A DNA stretch of 64,000 nt from Platanthera guangdongensis (GCA_039583875.1 CM077158.1:242405447-242469446); one strand, 5' to 3'; counted from the first letter of the stretch, positions 54,101 to 57,257 are shown. The notes: generated by a model not told the origin, from the sequence alone. Numbers and translations: made by a program.

Positions 54101-54854
54101 ATACAAATATATAGGAAGAGGAAGAGAGAAGAAAATCCTACACAATATGTGGGACTAAAGGAGGAGAGAAGATAAAACAATAAATGGGCCCAATAATGGG
54201 CCAATTACATGGGCTATTTTAGCAGAATTTAAATTTAAAATGTAGCCATATTTCAATAAGTAGGAATATATGGCTTGTAAATTTGTAATTAGATAATGAT
54301 GATCCATAATTGATGATCAATAAGAAATTGAGGTTCTTCTCTACGATTTTTTCTCTATGGATGTTGAGGATGAAAGACATTTGAGAATGGGTAAGGTGAT
54401 GCTTGAGAAATCGCATATTTCCTTCTGTTTGGTGAAAAACAACTTGAGGGTTTATTATTTTGTAGTTTTAGAATAATTTTCTGCAAAAAAAGCTTCTTCA
54501 TAATTGGTCACTGGTCTGAAAGATATTTTTGACTAATATTGAAGGCAGTGGGCCCAAACACAGTCAATCTACATAGGCCTATTCTAGATTGGAAGCTGTA
54601 GAAATTGGCATTTCATGAGCAACTTGTTCAAAAGAAACAACTAGAGAGAGATGAACTAGAAATTATAAAAGTTTAACAAGTATCCAAAGAACAAGAAAAA
54701 AAATCAAAAAGTTCTATCATATTATCTGTGTAAAACTAAGAGGGAGATGAACTATAAATTACCAGGAAAAGCGAATGTAGTAGATAATGCCCAGTATGTT
54801 TTGCAAGCAAGGGACAAAAACACCCATCATAGTTCCCAGTTTAAGACCAGTTTC
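9360..54854 (-). CDS. CCC1: Cation-chloride cotransporter gene (CCC1 family), six internal exons, partial
   Basis: Plant CCC1 proteins are membrane symporters moving chloride with sodium and/or potassium. Six minus-strand exons read through one continuous frame: 54854-54763, 38739-38625, 38196-38096, 20528-20467, 9904-9650 and 9474-9360. All have AG acceptors and GT donors, and junction phases fit at every step (for example a split Trp TG/G and a split Leu CT/T). The product, about 246 residues, carries family signatures in order: [17 protein letters not shown], then [68 protein letters not shown] and [13 protein letters not shown]. This is the start of the amino-acid permease-like core. No stop or frameshift lies in the exons, so the gene may be functional. 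Introns are 16,023, 428, 17,567, 10,562 and 175 bp. The N-terminal exon(s) and the exons after 9360 were not found and probably lie outside the window. Confidence 0.93.
9650..9904 (-). CDS. CCC1: CCC1 exon 5 of those visible
   Basis: This 255-bp exon starts with the last two bases of the Glu codon. It encodes an extracellular-type loop with three N-glycosylation sequons (NIT, NGT, NVT) and a Thr-rich run. Two hydrophobic segments follow, around [17 protein letters not shown] and [19 protein letters not shown], joined by the conserved [10 protein letters not shown]. The acceptor is cttgttacag/ag and the donor is tcaa/gtgagt. Confidence 0.94.
10385..10900 (+). other. Possible LTR-end remnant and C-rich leader
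   Basis: The stretch cttgtattataaacagaggg followed by tctctctctattga near 10447-10476 resembles the R/U5 end of copia LTRs. After it comes C-rich sequence whose open frame is Pro/Thr/His-rich and matches no family. No LTR partner was found. It may be the decayed 5' end of the copia remnant at 16.1-17.6 kb. Confidence 0.3.
11637..13735 (+). mobile_element. RTE-type LINE copy 1, 5'-truncated
   Basis: Non-LTR retrotransposon of the plant RTE type. The endonuclease part is missing. The coding remnant starts near 11640 and ends at the family's usual C-terminus (..GIKA-type, TGA at 13721). The 3' end runs ggcttgagagttgttg, the TTG-rich RTE tail. No clear TSD was found. It lies inside the split hAT-like element. 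Confidence 0.88.
11640..13723 (+). pseudogene. RTE LINE reverse transcriptase pseudogene (copy 1)
   Basis: Segments in order: a linker ([20 protein letters not shown]), then [13 protein letters not shown] at the start of the RT domain. [36 protein letters not shown] and the catalytic [11 protein letters not shown] follow. The C-terminal part contains LGSIVQK, YGSKCW and RMLRWMCG. Stops and frameshifts occur near 11733, 12133, 12325, 12869, 12930, 13192 and 13480. The FxDD catalytic pair is still present, but no intact protein can be made. Confidence 0.88.
13737..15263 (+). pseudogene. RTE LINE reverse transcriptase pseudogene (copy 2)
   Basis: Contains RT motifs [34 protein letters not shown] and the catalytic [22 protein letters not shown] at 14361 ends the first open part. 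After the MITE the frame resumes with [45 protein letters not shown] and [10 protein letters not shown] to TGA at 15261. It is less damaged than copy 1, and the catalytic ADD is intact. The upstream endonuclease and start are missing. Confidence 0.88.
14399..14564. mobile_element. Small MITE, CAAGGTTGTC family, in RTE copy 2
   Basis: The 166-bp element begins caaagttgttaggatcgcga and ends gatcttgaaaaccttg, giving imperfect TIRs. TSDs are ttgagcag and ttaagcag (14391-14398 and 14565-14572), with one mismatch. The interior has gatccagattttgtaaatcg repeats. It shares ends and interior with the copy at 17109-17293. Confidence 0.82.
15276..15864. other. Unassigned sequence inside the split hAT-like element
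   Basis: No coding similarity or paired repeats were recognised between the LINE tail and the AACCG-rich right end of the hAT-like element. Confidence 0.4.
16422..16922. mobile_element. MITE copy 2 of the palindromic-core family
   Basis: 501 bp with near-perfect TIRs CTATGTTATTAAAGGCGC and CTATGTTGTCAAGGCGC. It is flanked by perfect 8-bp TSDs ctcttatt (16414-16421 and 16923-16930). The core, about 16540-16670, repeats cgaattgggcgcccaattcg with short spacers. It is non-coding. Confidence 0.92.
17109..17293. mobile_element. Small MITE, CAAGGTTGTC family
   Basis: 185 bp with TIRs CAAGGTTGTCAGGATCGCGA and CAAGGTTGTCGGGATCGAGA. It has perfect 8-bp TSDs cttctacc (17101-17108 and 17294-17301). The interior repeats gatccagattttgtaaatcg. 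Confidence 0.92.
17900..17957. repeat. (TA)n(TG)n microsatellite
   Basis: About 9 TA units are followed directly by about 20 TG units. The open frames across it are repeat artefacts. Confidence 0.95.
18090..18256. repeat. Long inverted repeat (foldback)
   Basis: The left arm 18090-18169 pairs with the right arm 18188-18256, leaving a loop of about 18 bases. The arms share taacactttcatgttgat, gatttgaagccgttt and aagtcacgccgaat, with a few indels. No TSD was identified. Confidence 0.85.
18602..19127. mobile_element. hAT-like MITE rich in GGTCCGG
   Basis: The ends are TAGTCGTGCACA and, read inwards, TAGGCGTGCACA. Perfect 8-bp TSDs aatgagat flank it (18594-18601 and 19128-19135). Both halves are packed with ccggtccgggaccgg-type motifs around an A/T-rich centre. 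No coding capacity is seen. Confidence 0.9.
19136..20466. other. CCC1: CCC1 intron sequence
   Basis: A/T-rich sequence. A weak duplication places cttttgataacattaaaa (about 19469) and tttttgataatattaaaa (about 19632) roughly 160 bp apart. Nothing coding was recognised. Confidence 0.5.
20467..20528 (-). CDS. CCC1: CCC1 exon 4 of those visible
   Basis: This 62-bp microexon sits between introns of 17.6 and 10.6 kb. It encodes [20 protein letters not shown], with one base at its start completing the Leu codon and one base at its end starting a Glu codon. The acceptor is tttttttcag/t and the donor is agag/gtaaaa. Its isolation makes it the exon most exposed to skipping. Confidence 0.92.
20726..20941 (+). 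mobile_element. Ultra-small LTR element 1 (second LTR truncated)
   Basis: An LTR at 20726-20875 (150 bp) begins TGTTGGACAGTCC and ends TTAACA. The internal region is only 33 bp (20876-20908): the PBS tggtatcaaagg, a short spacer and the purine tract gagggggcg. A second LTR then begins TGTTGGACAGTCC at 20909 but breaks off near 20941. The layout matches the smallest known class of plant non-autonomous LTR elements. Confidence 0.8.
20942..21109. repeat. Scrambled LTR pieces between the two small elements
   Basis: The motif cacgagtggaccgtctgagtaggc is present in a short tandem (about 21003-21050). Further inverted LTR fragments follow (gtgtgggactaatcttagcat). It looks like rearranged copies of the same LTR. 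Confidence 0.65.
21110..21426 (-). mobile_element. Ultra-small LTR element 2, inverted
   Basis: On the minus strand the first LTR is 21426-21275 (152 bp, TGTTGGACGGTCC to TTAACA). The internal region is 21274-21242 (33 bp, starting tggtatcagagc). The second LTR starts TGTTGGATGGTCC at 21241 and is truncated near 21110. The same family as the element at 20726, in opposite orientation. Confidence 0.8.
21432..22254. other. CCC1: CCC1 intron, unassigned
   Basis: A/T-rich sequence with nothing coding recognised. The end (22190-22250) is GC-rich and contains cagtgcacggggacc, which recurs inverted near 26520-26540 beyond Copia-D. Confidence 0.45.
22255..26210 (+). mobile_element. Copia-D, deleted Ty1/copia retrotransposon
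   Basis: The 5' LTR 22255-22402 and 3' LTR 26070-26210 share TGTCAAGCTACCT, then tttgatgtattattacaatg and ttaaaaggtgtgttct. The PBS tggtattagagg starts at 22403. A purine-rich stretch gaggggggtgttgaa precedes the 3' LTR. The 5-bp flanks (agatg and cacgc) do not match, so no TSD is seen. This is a different family from Copia-A, -B and -C. Confidence 0.87.
22913..26060 (+). pseudogene. Copia-D gag-pol pseudogene with internal deletion
   Basis: Gag starts [15 protein letters not shown] at 22913 and continues through [12 protein letters not shown] and [18 protein letters not shown] zinc-knuckle remnant ([15 protein letters not shown]) follows. It joins almost directly to the end of integrase ([30 protein letters not shown]), so protease and the integrase core are deleted. 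RT follows with [18 protein letters not shown] and catalytic YIDD. RNase H shows [18 protein letters not shown] and [18 protein letters not shown]. Many stops and frameshifts are present. Confidence 0.85.
26211..26789. other. GC-rich block then A/T-rich palindromic stretch
   Basis: The block 26345-26545 is GC-rich. The block 26545-26680 is almost pure A/T, with many self-complementary ttatataataa-like runs. No genes were seen. Confidence 0.45.
26790..26971 (-). mobile_element. tRNA-derived SINE (Au-like)
   Basis: Read on the minus strand from 26971, it begins ggggagccttgacg, where Au-type SINEs have ggggagccttggcgcaac. It then has gtgaccttgaggtcac and the polymerase III B box ggttcgagtcc (26922-26912). 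It continues cagcctcttgcaaaaatgc and ends gtgcaccgggatgcccattt. This order matches the plant Au SINE family. The A box is decayed and the TSD is unclear because of surrounding T-rich runs. Confidence 0.82.
27100..27152. repeat. (TA)n microsatellite
   Basis: About 26 uninterrupted TA units. Confidence 0.97.
27161..27680. repeat. Diverged tandem duplication, ~280-bp unit
   Basis: The start atgtggatggacattgatgt at 27161 recurs as gatgtggacagacattgatg at 27441. In both units attttattcca/aatttcattgca and gtattatttagtg-like blocks follow in the same order. The second copy is cut by the Copia-B insertion. Confidence 0.6.
27688..27860 (+). repeat. Copia-B 5' LTR
   Basis: Begins TATTAGAAAAG and ends CTCTCAACA. 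A TATA-like ctatatatttg lies at about 27808-27818. Confidence 0.94.
27889..28075 (+). repeat. 34-bp minisatellite in the Copia-B leader
   Basis: The word gcggactg starts at 27889, 27923, 27957 and 27991 (exact 34-bp spacing), then at 28028 and 28061. Each unit has ccccttctctgtccgcccgg between. Confidence 0.9.
28076..28690 (+). other. Rest of Copia-B leader
   Basis: GC-rich sequence with scattered gcggactgctcctgtccgc motifs up to the gag ATG at 28691. Frames open through it carry no recognisable domain. Confidence 0.65.
28691..29215 (+). pseudogene. Copia-B gag N-terminal part, ended by a frameshift
   Basis: It starts [15 protein letters not shown]. The copia Gag core follows: [56 protein letters not shown] and [20 protein letters not shown]. 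The ATG at 28691 was chosen because it aligns with the starts in Copia-A and Copia-C. At 29123-29125 the codon series has AAA where relatives imply AAAA (AKTLxEAW). The frame then shifts and stops at 29213-29215. This single missing base appears to be the only coding lesion in the element. Confidence 0.9.
29212..32826 (+). CDS. Copia-B Gag C-terminus and complete Pol polyprotein
   Basis: An uninterrupted 1,204-residue frame. A CCHC zinc knuckle lies at residues 85-98 (C85, C88, H93, C98). The aspartic protease motif [10 protein letters not shown] has its catalytic Asp at 173. The integrase zinc finger is H294, H299, C319, C322. The integrase catalytic triad D349, D412, E448 has the D-35-E spacing. 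Reverse transcriptase has YVDD at 874-877, and RNase H includes YSDADYAG near 1040 and the [19 protein letters not shown] tail. The domain order PR-IN-RT-RH defines Ty1/copia. The ATG at 29212 is just the first in this frame; natural translation would enter from gag upstream. The frame ends inside the 3' LTR. Its integrity fits a recent insertion. Confidence 0.96.
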   Translation: MIMARVPPHLHSIRAQVLASPTTPSFSDVCSMLLRVPPPPEAPAPPSPALLQQALPPLLPQPSFPRGGRTGSRGRGRDGRGRPKCTYCGRDGHTEAVCHKKHGYPPRPPTAALTDSSPPTGTDLEALRLQLQQLQGLLNPPSASHASSSHAGIVSTSAAGTACLSSSSRWILDSGATHHITSMRPPQFSPAAHPPSITVANGAFVPVSGCADLLLPPSLSLRSVLYVPASPFNLLSVGRLTTDMNCFITFTSSGFLIQDRQTRITIGRGRLQNGLYLLDVSPTSLSSVSSSDWHCRLGHAPLPILQKALPDISLPAFQCDSCIIGKQPRSSFPSHCTRSSAPFDLIHSDIWGPYKVPSISGYRYFITFIDDYSRTTWLYLLHDRSELPRVFQAFVLETRTQFSTTIKTFRSDNAREYTSHEFATICANFDIVHQTSCPDTPQQNGVAERKNRHLLDVARSLMLHMHVPKVFWNFAVSTACFLINRLPSPVLHNATPFSLFFSSTPAFPLTPRVFGCTCFVHKLGPPLDKLDPRAAKHIFVGYSRTQKGYVCYSPLTRKVSVSADVTFREAQPFFPPPLPPLLPPPTTTPSLPRPVIHVHSPPTFPPPPPTIDPPRPPVIRVYARRPLPPVAPLQSASTSASPCSAAPVSASTAHPMADYVSLHRLSPPLQALATSLSSVSIPTSVQDALQHPGWRAAMEEEMAALWANQTWTLVPLPPGQKPVGCKWVFVIKHAPDGTIDRLKARLVARGFTQQPGLDYDETFSPVAKLNTVRILLSVAVHRQWPLFQLDVKNAFLNGDLQETVYMQQPPGFETTGESRVCHLLKSLYGLKQSPRAWFDKFSKALRDVGFTRSSADFSLFTRHQATGTVLLLVYVDDIIITGSDLDGIQAVKLHLSSVFQTKDLGPLRYFLGLEVARRSDGLVLSQRKYCLDLLHDAGYSGCKPINTPMDANHKICAQGSDSDSLLPNPEYYRRLVGKLIYLTVTRPDISFAVGLVSRYMHSPRSSHLQAVERILRYLKTAPDQGLVYKTSSSIPTLVAYSDADYAGSLDDRRSTSGFCTYFGGHLITWRSKKQVVVARSSAEAEYRAMAAVVSELTWIESLLTDLGVKIPSPALLLCDSQAAIHIAKNPVFHERTKHIEVDCHFIREKVHMKKIELKHVPGTEQVADIFTKALPSTLFYQCLSKLGAYDLYAPACGGVLEKLM
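32807..32979 (+). repeat. Copia-B 3' LTR
   Basis: Two substitutions from the 5' LTR (gcccatg/gctcatg and tccaaca/tcccaca). The first 20 bp also encode the end of pol. Confidence 0.94.
33796..34731 (+). pseudogene. Harbinger DDE transposase pseudogene
   Basis: It begins [20 protein letters not shown]. Then comes the conserved helical N-domain ([38 protein letters not shown]). A TGA at 34120 replaces an expected Arg. An intron (donor ttttg/gtgagtc near 34265, acceptor tgtatag/g near 34344) precedes the catalytic part. There the first catalytic Asp motif (normally DGTH) is damaged and shifted. [20 protein letters not shown] and the second motif [14 protein letters not shown] are recognisable, as is [18 protein letters not shown]. 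The region with the third acidic residue is largely deleted before the closing [15 protein letters not shown]. It cannot be active. Confidence 0.88.
34925..36393 (+). pseudogene. Harbinger ORF1, Myb/SANT-like DNA-binding protein, interrupted
   Basis: Exon 1 encodes [20 protein letters not shown], the start of a Myb/SANT-like domain. After a stop and frameshift it continues [19 protein letters not shown] and [19 protein letters not shown], ending with ..NVQ at 35247. Exon 2 starts at 35929 after acceptor cttgtag with [20 protein letters not shown]. It continues with a Lys-rich tail ([12 protein letters not shown]) to TGA at 36391. Junction phase is preserved. A MITE lies inside the intron. The second exon is fully open for 154 codons. 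Confidence 0.82.
35255..35846. mobile_element. MITE copy 3 of the palindromic-core family
   Basis: 592 bp, in reverse orientation relative to copy 1. The left end is CTAAGTTATCAAAGGCGC. The right end, read inwards, is CATAGTTGTCAAGGCGC. Perfect 8-bp TSDs ggtaatat lie at 35247-35254 and 35847-35854. The core at 35370-35535 repeats gcgaattgggcgcccaattc with caattt spacers. A second small tandem (gcgcacctgggagcctataag-like, about 35650-35730) lies to the right. The TSD spans the splice donor of the Harbinger ORF1 intron. Confidence 0.93.
36736..37755. mobile_element. TIR element (GGGGATTGTTAA family), non-autonomous
   Basis: Ends GGGGATTGTTAATGGCAG and, read inwards, GGGGATTGTTAAAGGCAG. The 8-bp TSD ttctttta is at 37756-37763 on the right and at 33155-33162 on the left, because the Harbinger element separates the left copy from the TIR. 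The interior at 36830-37150 is GC-rich and exon-like (Pro/Ser-rich frames) but matches no family I know. Mutator-like or hAT-like origin is possible. The G-rich TIR start favours Mutator-like. Confidence 0.82.
37764..38095. other. CCC1: CCC1 intron sequence
   Basis: A/T-rich sequence between the TIR element and CCC1 exon 3. Nothing else was recognised. Confidence 0.5.
38096..38196 (-). CDS. CCC1: CCC1 exon 3 of those visible
   Basis: This 101-bp exon encodes the hallmark [20 protein letters not shown] and then [13 protein letters not shown], ending with two bases of a Leu codon. The acceptor is cttgcag/ggt and the donor is gctct/gtaag. The 428-bp intron separating it from the previous exon is the only short one in the upstream half. 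The next exon is 17.6 kb away. Confidence 0.95.
38625..38739 (-). CDS. CCC1: CCC1 exon 2 of those visible
   Basis: This 115-bp exon completes the split Trp codon and encodes [20 protein letters not shown], then [18 protein letters not shown]. It is the second membrane segment and the conserved loop before the [10 protein letters not shown] motif. The acceptor is tttatag/g and the donor is atgaag/gtatct. Confidence 0.93.
38740..39286. other. CCC1: CCC1 intron sequence
   Basis: A/T-rich sequence with no recognised gene or repeat. It could also be the intron following the exon-like segment at 39289-39870. Confidence 0.5.
39289..39990 (-). promoter_or_regulatory. Promoter and 5'-UTR-like segment inside the CCC1 intron
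   Basis: On the minus strand a plant-type TATA element (ctatttatactc, 39891-39880) is followed by about 590 bp of C/T-rich, GC-rich sequence. This resembles a plant 5' leader exon and ends in a good donor, atcgag/gtatgatg, at 39289/39288. CCC1 exon 2 is the next acceptor, 549 bp downstream on the same strand. The Pro/Ser-rich frame inside (39841-39446) has no recognised domain. It could be an alternative first exon, a captured promoter or an accident of composition. Confidence 0.35.
40250..40560 (-). pseudogene. LINE RNase H-like fragment
   Basis: The minus strand reads [20 protein letters not shown] and then [20 protein letters not shown], resembling the C-terminal RNase H-like domain of plant L1 LINEs (..HVxRxGNxxAxxLA). 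Nothing upstream of it resembles the rest of a LINE. Confidence 0.5.
40690..40884 (-). pseudogene. Ty3/gypsy gag fragment
   Basis: The minus strand reads [20 protein letters not shown] and continues, after a stop, [19 protein letters not shown] frameshift leads to [17 protein letters not shown] and [12 protein letters not shown]. The order matches the plant gypsy Gag capsid core. Right-hand sequence is replaced by a copia LTR at 40886. Confidence 0.6.
40886..42480 (+). mobile_element. Non-autonomous copia-type element, 3' LTR lost
   Basis: The LTR at 40886-41036 (151 bp) begins TGTTGAAGACATT and ends TTTTTCAACA. The PBS tggtatcagagg follows at 41037. The internal region (1.43 kb) is C/T-rich and has no gag or pol. 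It ends in the purine tract ttgagggggg (42461-42470) followed by TGTTGAAGA, the start of a 3' LTR, after which similarity stops at 42480. Confidence 0.72.
42485..43403 (-). pseudogene. Copia protease-integrase pseudogene fragment
   Basis: Reads [20 protein letters not shown], where the catalytic DSG has become [23 protein letters not shown] and [11 protein letters not shown] follow, then in shifted frames [19 protein letters not shown] and [20 protein letters not shown] of integrase. It ends where the element is cut. Confidence 0.82.
44574..44779 (-). repeat. 5' LTR of the 43-kb copia fragment
   Basis: TG..CA ends and a TATA-like catatatatatatg stretch. It is similar to the Copia-A LTR in its start (tgttag..aaagac.atgtaaa) and middle (ttagtcccacatcttgta). 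Confidence 0.8.
44785..45370. other. Unassigned, possibly copia gag remains
   Basis: No clear similarity is present. It leads into the duplicated segment at 45374 and may be further decayed gag of the same element. Confidence 0.3.
45374..45870 (+). repeat. Diverged ~250-bp tandem duplication, copia linker-like
   Basis: The block aggatagtagata..tctcagcctaaacacgag (45374) recurs at 45624. Each copy encodes a form of [20 protein letters not shown] followed by an EFEGL-like stretch and a Gln/His-rich run. This resembles the linker between Gag and protease in some copia elements. No protease motif remains. Confidence 0.5.
46000..46640 (-). pseudogene. Decayed Ty1/copia integrase fragment
   Basis: The minus strand, in several frames, reads [20 protein letters not shown], then [12 protein letters not shown] (for SDNGGEF), [36 protein letters not shown] and [13 protein letters not shown]. 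It ends with [17 protein letters not shown]. This is the integrase catalytic core and C-terminal part with frameshifts and stops. Confidence 0.68.
46797..48028. mobile_element. Candidate TIR element, no TSD found
   Basis: Left end gctatatgcaggccgcaaat. Right end, read inwards, gttatatgcaggccacaaat. The interior is GC-rich at 46860-47240 and 47600-47900 and carries open frames matching no family I recognise. It may be a non-autonomous element with captured sequence. Without a TSD the borders are tentative. Confidence 0.5.
48105..48959. mobile_element. TIR element (GGGAATTGTTAA family), non-autonomous
   Basis: Ends GGGAATTGTTAAAGGCAC and, read inwards, GAGAATTGTTAAAGACAC. Perfect 8-bp TSDs ttttttaa lie at 48097-48104 and 48960-48967. 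Subterminal motifs (gactaatggcaccgc) recur near both ends. A GC-rich block at 48220-48480 resembles captured exon sequence. It is related by its TIR to the element at 36736-37755. Confidence 0.83.
49003..49136 (-). repeat. Copia-C 3' LTR, internally deleted
   Basis: Begins (minus) TGTTAAAATAGCCC and ends CTCTCAACA. It lacks about 47 bp, including the TATA-like region, found in the 5' LTR. Confidence 0.92.
49137..53256 (-). pseudogene. Copia-C gag-pol pseudogene
   Basis: Gag starts [19 protein letters not shown] at 53256 and has [23 protein letters not shown] replaces Trp near 53015, then Gag continues to a 17-base G tract (C on plus, 52492-52508) that shifts the frame. The zinc knuckle [14 protein letters not shown] is intact in its own frame. 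A further shift precedes protease [12 protein letters not shown]. Integrase, RT ([12 protein letters not shown]) and RNase H ([19 protein letters not shown]) are all recognisable, with about a dozen stops or shifts, for example after FSSFVI at 51953 and after [13 protein letters not shown] at 50675. RNase H is disrupted after AEYRAND near 49470. Confidence 0.92.
53486..53761. repeat. 36-bp and 22-bp minisatellites in the Copia-C leader
   Basis: The word gaggccgcgag starts at 53486, 53522, 53558 and 53594 (exact 36-bp spacing). Then gccgcagcgg starts at 53652, 53674, 53696, 53718 and 53740 (exact 22-bp spacing). Confidence 0.95.
54044..54224 (-). repeat. Copia-C 5' LTR
   Basis: Begins (minus) TGCTAAAATAGCCC and ends CTCTCAACA. 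A TATA-like ctatatatttgtattc lies inside. Confidence 0.92.
54230..54762. other. CCC1: CCC1 intron sequence
   Basis: Between Copia-C and CCC1 exon 1 of those seen. A/T-rich, with no recognised features besides the splice donor. Confidence 0.5.
54763..54854 (-). CDS. CCC1: CCC1 exon 1 of those visible
   Basis: This 92-bp exon begins in phase 0 after a pyrimidine-rich acceptor (..tttctacag) and encodes [19 protein letters not shown] followed by [11 protein letters not shown] plus the first two bases of a Trp codon. It is the first transmembrane segment of the permease core. The donor is tcctg/gtaatt. The Ser before the Trp is usually Thr in the family. Confidence 0.9.
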
Positions 54855-55399
54855 CTGTAGAAACAAAAATGTGTTAAAACAGGCATCTGTTTCACTAAAC
54901 CCAAGCTAATTTCTATAGACAAAATTGTTTGAGTGATGATGATGACAAAAAAATGAAGGAAAAAAAAAAGATAAACAATCGAAAGCTCTGTTGTGGATAT
55001 CGCCCGACATGTCGGCCAACATGAAGGTTTGGGAGTTAAAACACCACGAAACCATTTAAAGTTTTGTTCATGACGATCTGAAAAAACAGACCGATATATC
55101 GTTTTAACCGATATAACGGCCCCAAAAAACAGGCATATCACTCGTTTTTTGTTTAATTATTTTTTTTATAATCGACGGGCCACTGATTTAACTCCCCCTG
55201 ACCCCCGCGCGGTTCATTTCACTACGCCGCTCCGGCCCTAGCTTTTCCTCGCGCTCTCCGCTGGTGTTCTCGCTCGCACTCTCTGCTGGTGCTCTCCCTC
55301 TCTCGTGTGCCGTCGACACTCTATATCTCTGGTTCTTTCTTTTCATGCTCGTTGGTGCTCTCTAGCTCTCTGGTTCTCTGGTGACATCTAGCTCGATGG

Positions 55400-55920
55400 T
55401 GCTCTCACTCTGGTTGTTCTCTCTTCTCTCTAGTTCTCTCAATCTCACGGGCTCTCGTCTTCTGCTGCTAGTGCTTTCGATTTCGGCACTCTCTCGGCTG
55501 GTGCATTCTTCTCCCTACCTCCCCCTCTCATTTTCTCACTCTGCATTTTTATTTTGTTGGTACTGGTTGTTGTTGTCGTGCTGATTGTTGTTGCCCTACT
55601 ACTCTGCTAGTTGTCGTCATACTACCTTGTTGCTTTGCTCTCCACTGCCTTATTGGCCAGCTGCCCTGCTGCCTTGCTCTCTGCTGCCTTATTTGTTGTT
55701 TGCCTTGCTGGTTCTGTAGCATGGTGGTTGTCTTGCGGGTTGCTGCCTTATTGGCCTACTGCCTTGCTCCCTGTTGCCTTATTGCCAAGCTGCCCTACTG
55801 TCTTGCTCCTTGCTGCCTTATTTGTCGATTGGCCTTGCTGGTTCTGTAGCATGGTGGTTGCCTTGCTGGTTGCTACCTTATTGGCCTACTACCTTGTGGG
55901 TTGCTGCCTTATTGATTGCA
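55400..55920 (+). repeat. Pyrimidine-rich nested tandem repeat, ~129-bp unit
   Basis: The stretch ctgccctgctgccttgctct at 55661 recurs as ctgccctactgtcttgctcc at 55790. ggttctgtagcatggtggtt occurs at about 55710 and 55840. Inside each unit shorter ctgccttattggcc-like blocks recur. Open frames here are hydrophobic artefacts. Confidence 0.8.
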
Positions 55921-56426
55921 TCATGTTGTCTTATTAGTTGTTCCTTTATTGGTCTTGTTGTTTGTTATTTTTATTTGGCTCGTTTATTAGTCAACAAATG
56001 ATTAGAAAAACCTCTATTACTAGTTATTTATCCAACTTCATTTTGCAATCGATGATGCATGTATATCCAACCTCTTTTTTAGTTGTCTTGCTGCTTTTTG
56101 TCTTTTGATAAATAAAACGTGGGATGTTTTGTGCCTTTTGATAAATAAAACATTGATGGATGCTTTGTTGGATACTTGAATACTTTGAAAGTTTGAATGA
56201 TACTTGAATGTTTTGTTTCTTTTGTTGGATACTTTGAAAGTTTGAATGATAGTTATAACTTTGTATATTAGTATACTATTGACGATGCAAATGTTGTTGG
56301 ATAAATAAAATATTGCATGGATAATATGAAAGGTTGGATAAAATGTTGTTGAAATCAAAATATTCAAAGACATCTTGAGATTCATTAGCAGCTAAGAATG
56401 TTGATTCTGAAATGGTACAATAGTGG

Positions 56427-56714
56427 TTGGTGAATGTTGATCCTGAGGAGGATGAAAATGAAGATGGCGATGATGAAGTCTTTCATGGAGAGGGATTGAC
56501 AAGAAAGCAAATTGACAATATAGTCGACGCTGATCATGATGAAAGGAGGCCTCCAAGACTAGCTACAAGCAAAGAAGTTACAATTAATTATCAACGAAAG
56601 GGAAAGAGAAACACATCTGAGTTGGACGAGACAGATCTAGAGGGTTCATCCGATGAAGATCATATTTTATCTACTTTGACGACTATAGATGAGTGTATAA
56701 GTGATGAATTATGA
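56427..56714 (+). pseudogene. Acidic C-terminal tail resembling hAT transposase
   Basis: The 95-residue frame reads VNVDPEEDENEDGDDEVFHG, then EGLTRKQIDNIVDADHDERR and a basic RKGKRNTSE stretch. In-frame sequence upstream gives a tag stop followed by WLVN. An acidic DDxVFxGxxLT tail after a WL motif is typical of the extreme C-terminus of plant hAT transposases. The TIRs and 8-bp TSDs of the enclosing element support this. No dimerisation domain remains. Confidence 0.4.
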
Positions 56715-57029
56715 GATATGTTTGAAATTTAATTTTAAAAAATTTGATCTCATAGAAATAATATATCATTGCAAGTTTCTTAAGATTACTAATTTTACAA
56801 ATTTTCTATCATTAAAGTATTGTATGTTAAATGTTACAAATAGCTTTTAATATTTAGAAGTACAATAGGTTATAAAATAGTTAGTACTATGACATGTATA
56901 AAAAACATTTAATTACATATATAATTAATTAAATATTAAAACCCGATATGAAATATCTCTGATATATCCCCCAATATATAAAAAACTGACGTGCCCTCGA
57001 CATCCGACATCTGCAACCTTGATCGAGAG

Positions 57030-57257
57030 TATAAAAAATCTATCAATTGTATTGTACTTAGAAACCTTCCACTATGCTTGTTATTCAAAATAATCAATGG
57101 TCTTATCTCAACTACATGGGATCGGCTAGGAATCACCTGTACGGGTATGAGTACCGGGTACGTTCCGTATCCAGAACGGCAGTACACCGAAATTTTAAAA
57201 CTAAGGATACGAGTACGGTGAGATACATTATATTAAATATAATAAAATATATATATA
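57030..57257. repeat. GTACGGGTAC-type repeat fragment
   Basis: Motifs such as cctgtacgggtatgagtacc and ggatacgagtacggtgagat resemble a dispersed plant repeat also seen at 61220-61650. The gypsy element at 57258 interrupts the A/T-rich sequence beside it. Confidence 0.45.

Larger units (their letters stand above)
49003..54224 (-). mobile_element. Copia-C, full-length Ty1/copia retrotransposon, inactivated
   Basis: On the minus strand the 5' LTR is 54224-54044 (181 bp) and the 3' LTR 49136-49003 (134 bp, with an internal deletion of about 47 bp). TSDs gaatt lie at 48998-49002 and 54225-54229. The PBS tggtatcagaggg (54043-54031) and the tract gcgggggag (49145-49137) are in place. It has the same family layout as Copia-A and -B. 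It lies in the 16-kb CCC1 intron in the same orientation as CCC1. Confidence 0.95.
54986..57021 (+). mobile_element. hAT-like non-autonomous element
   Basis: The left end ctctgttgtggatatc and the right end read inwards caaggttgcagatgtc are weakly paired. They resemble the CAAGGTTG TIR of the small MITEs at 14.4 and 17.1 kb. TSDs atcgaaag and atcgagag (54978-54985 and 57022-57029) differ at one base. Both ends are rich in cgatatatcg-like motifs. The interior has a C/T-rich block with tandem repeats and an acidic reading frame. Confidence 0.65.

Noticed and set aside
55611..55937. Hydrophobic open frame resembling a membrane protein
   Set aside because: Produced by ctgccttattggcc tandem repeats (Leu/Ala/Ser/Trp-rich); no family match.
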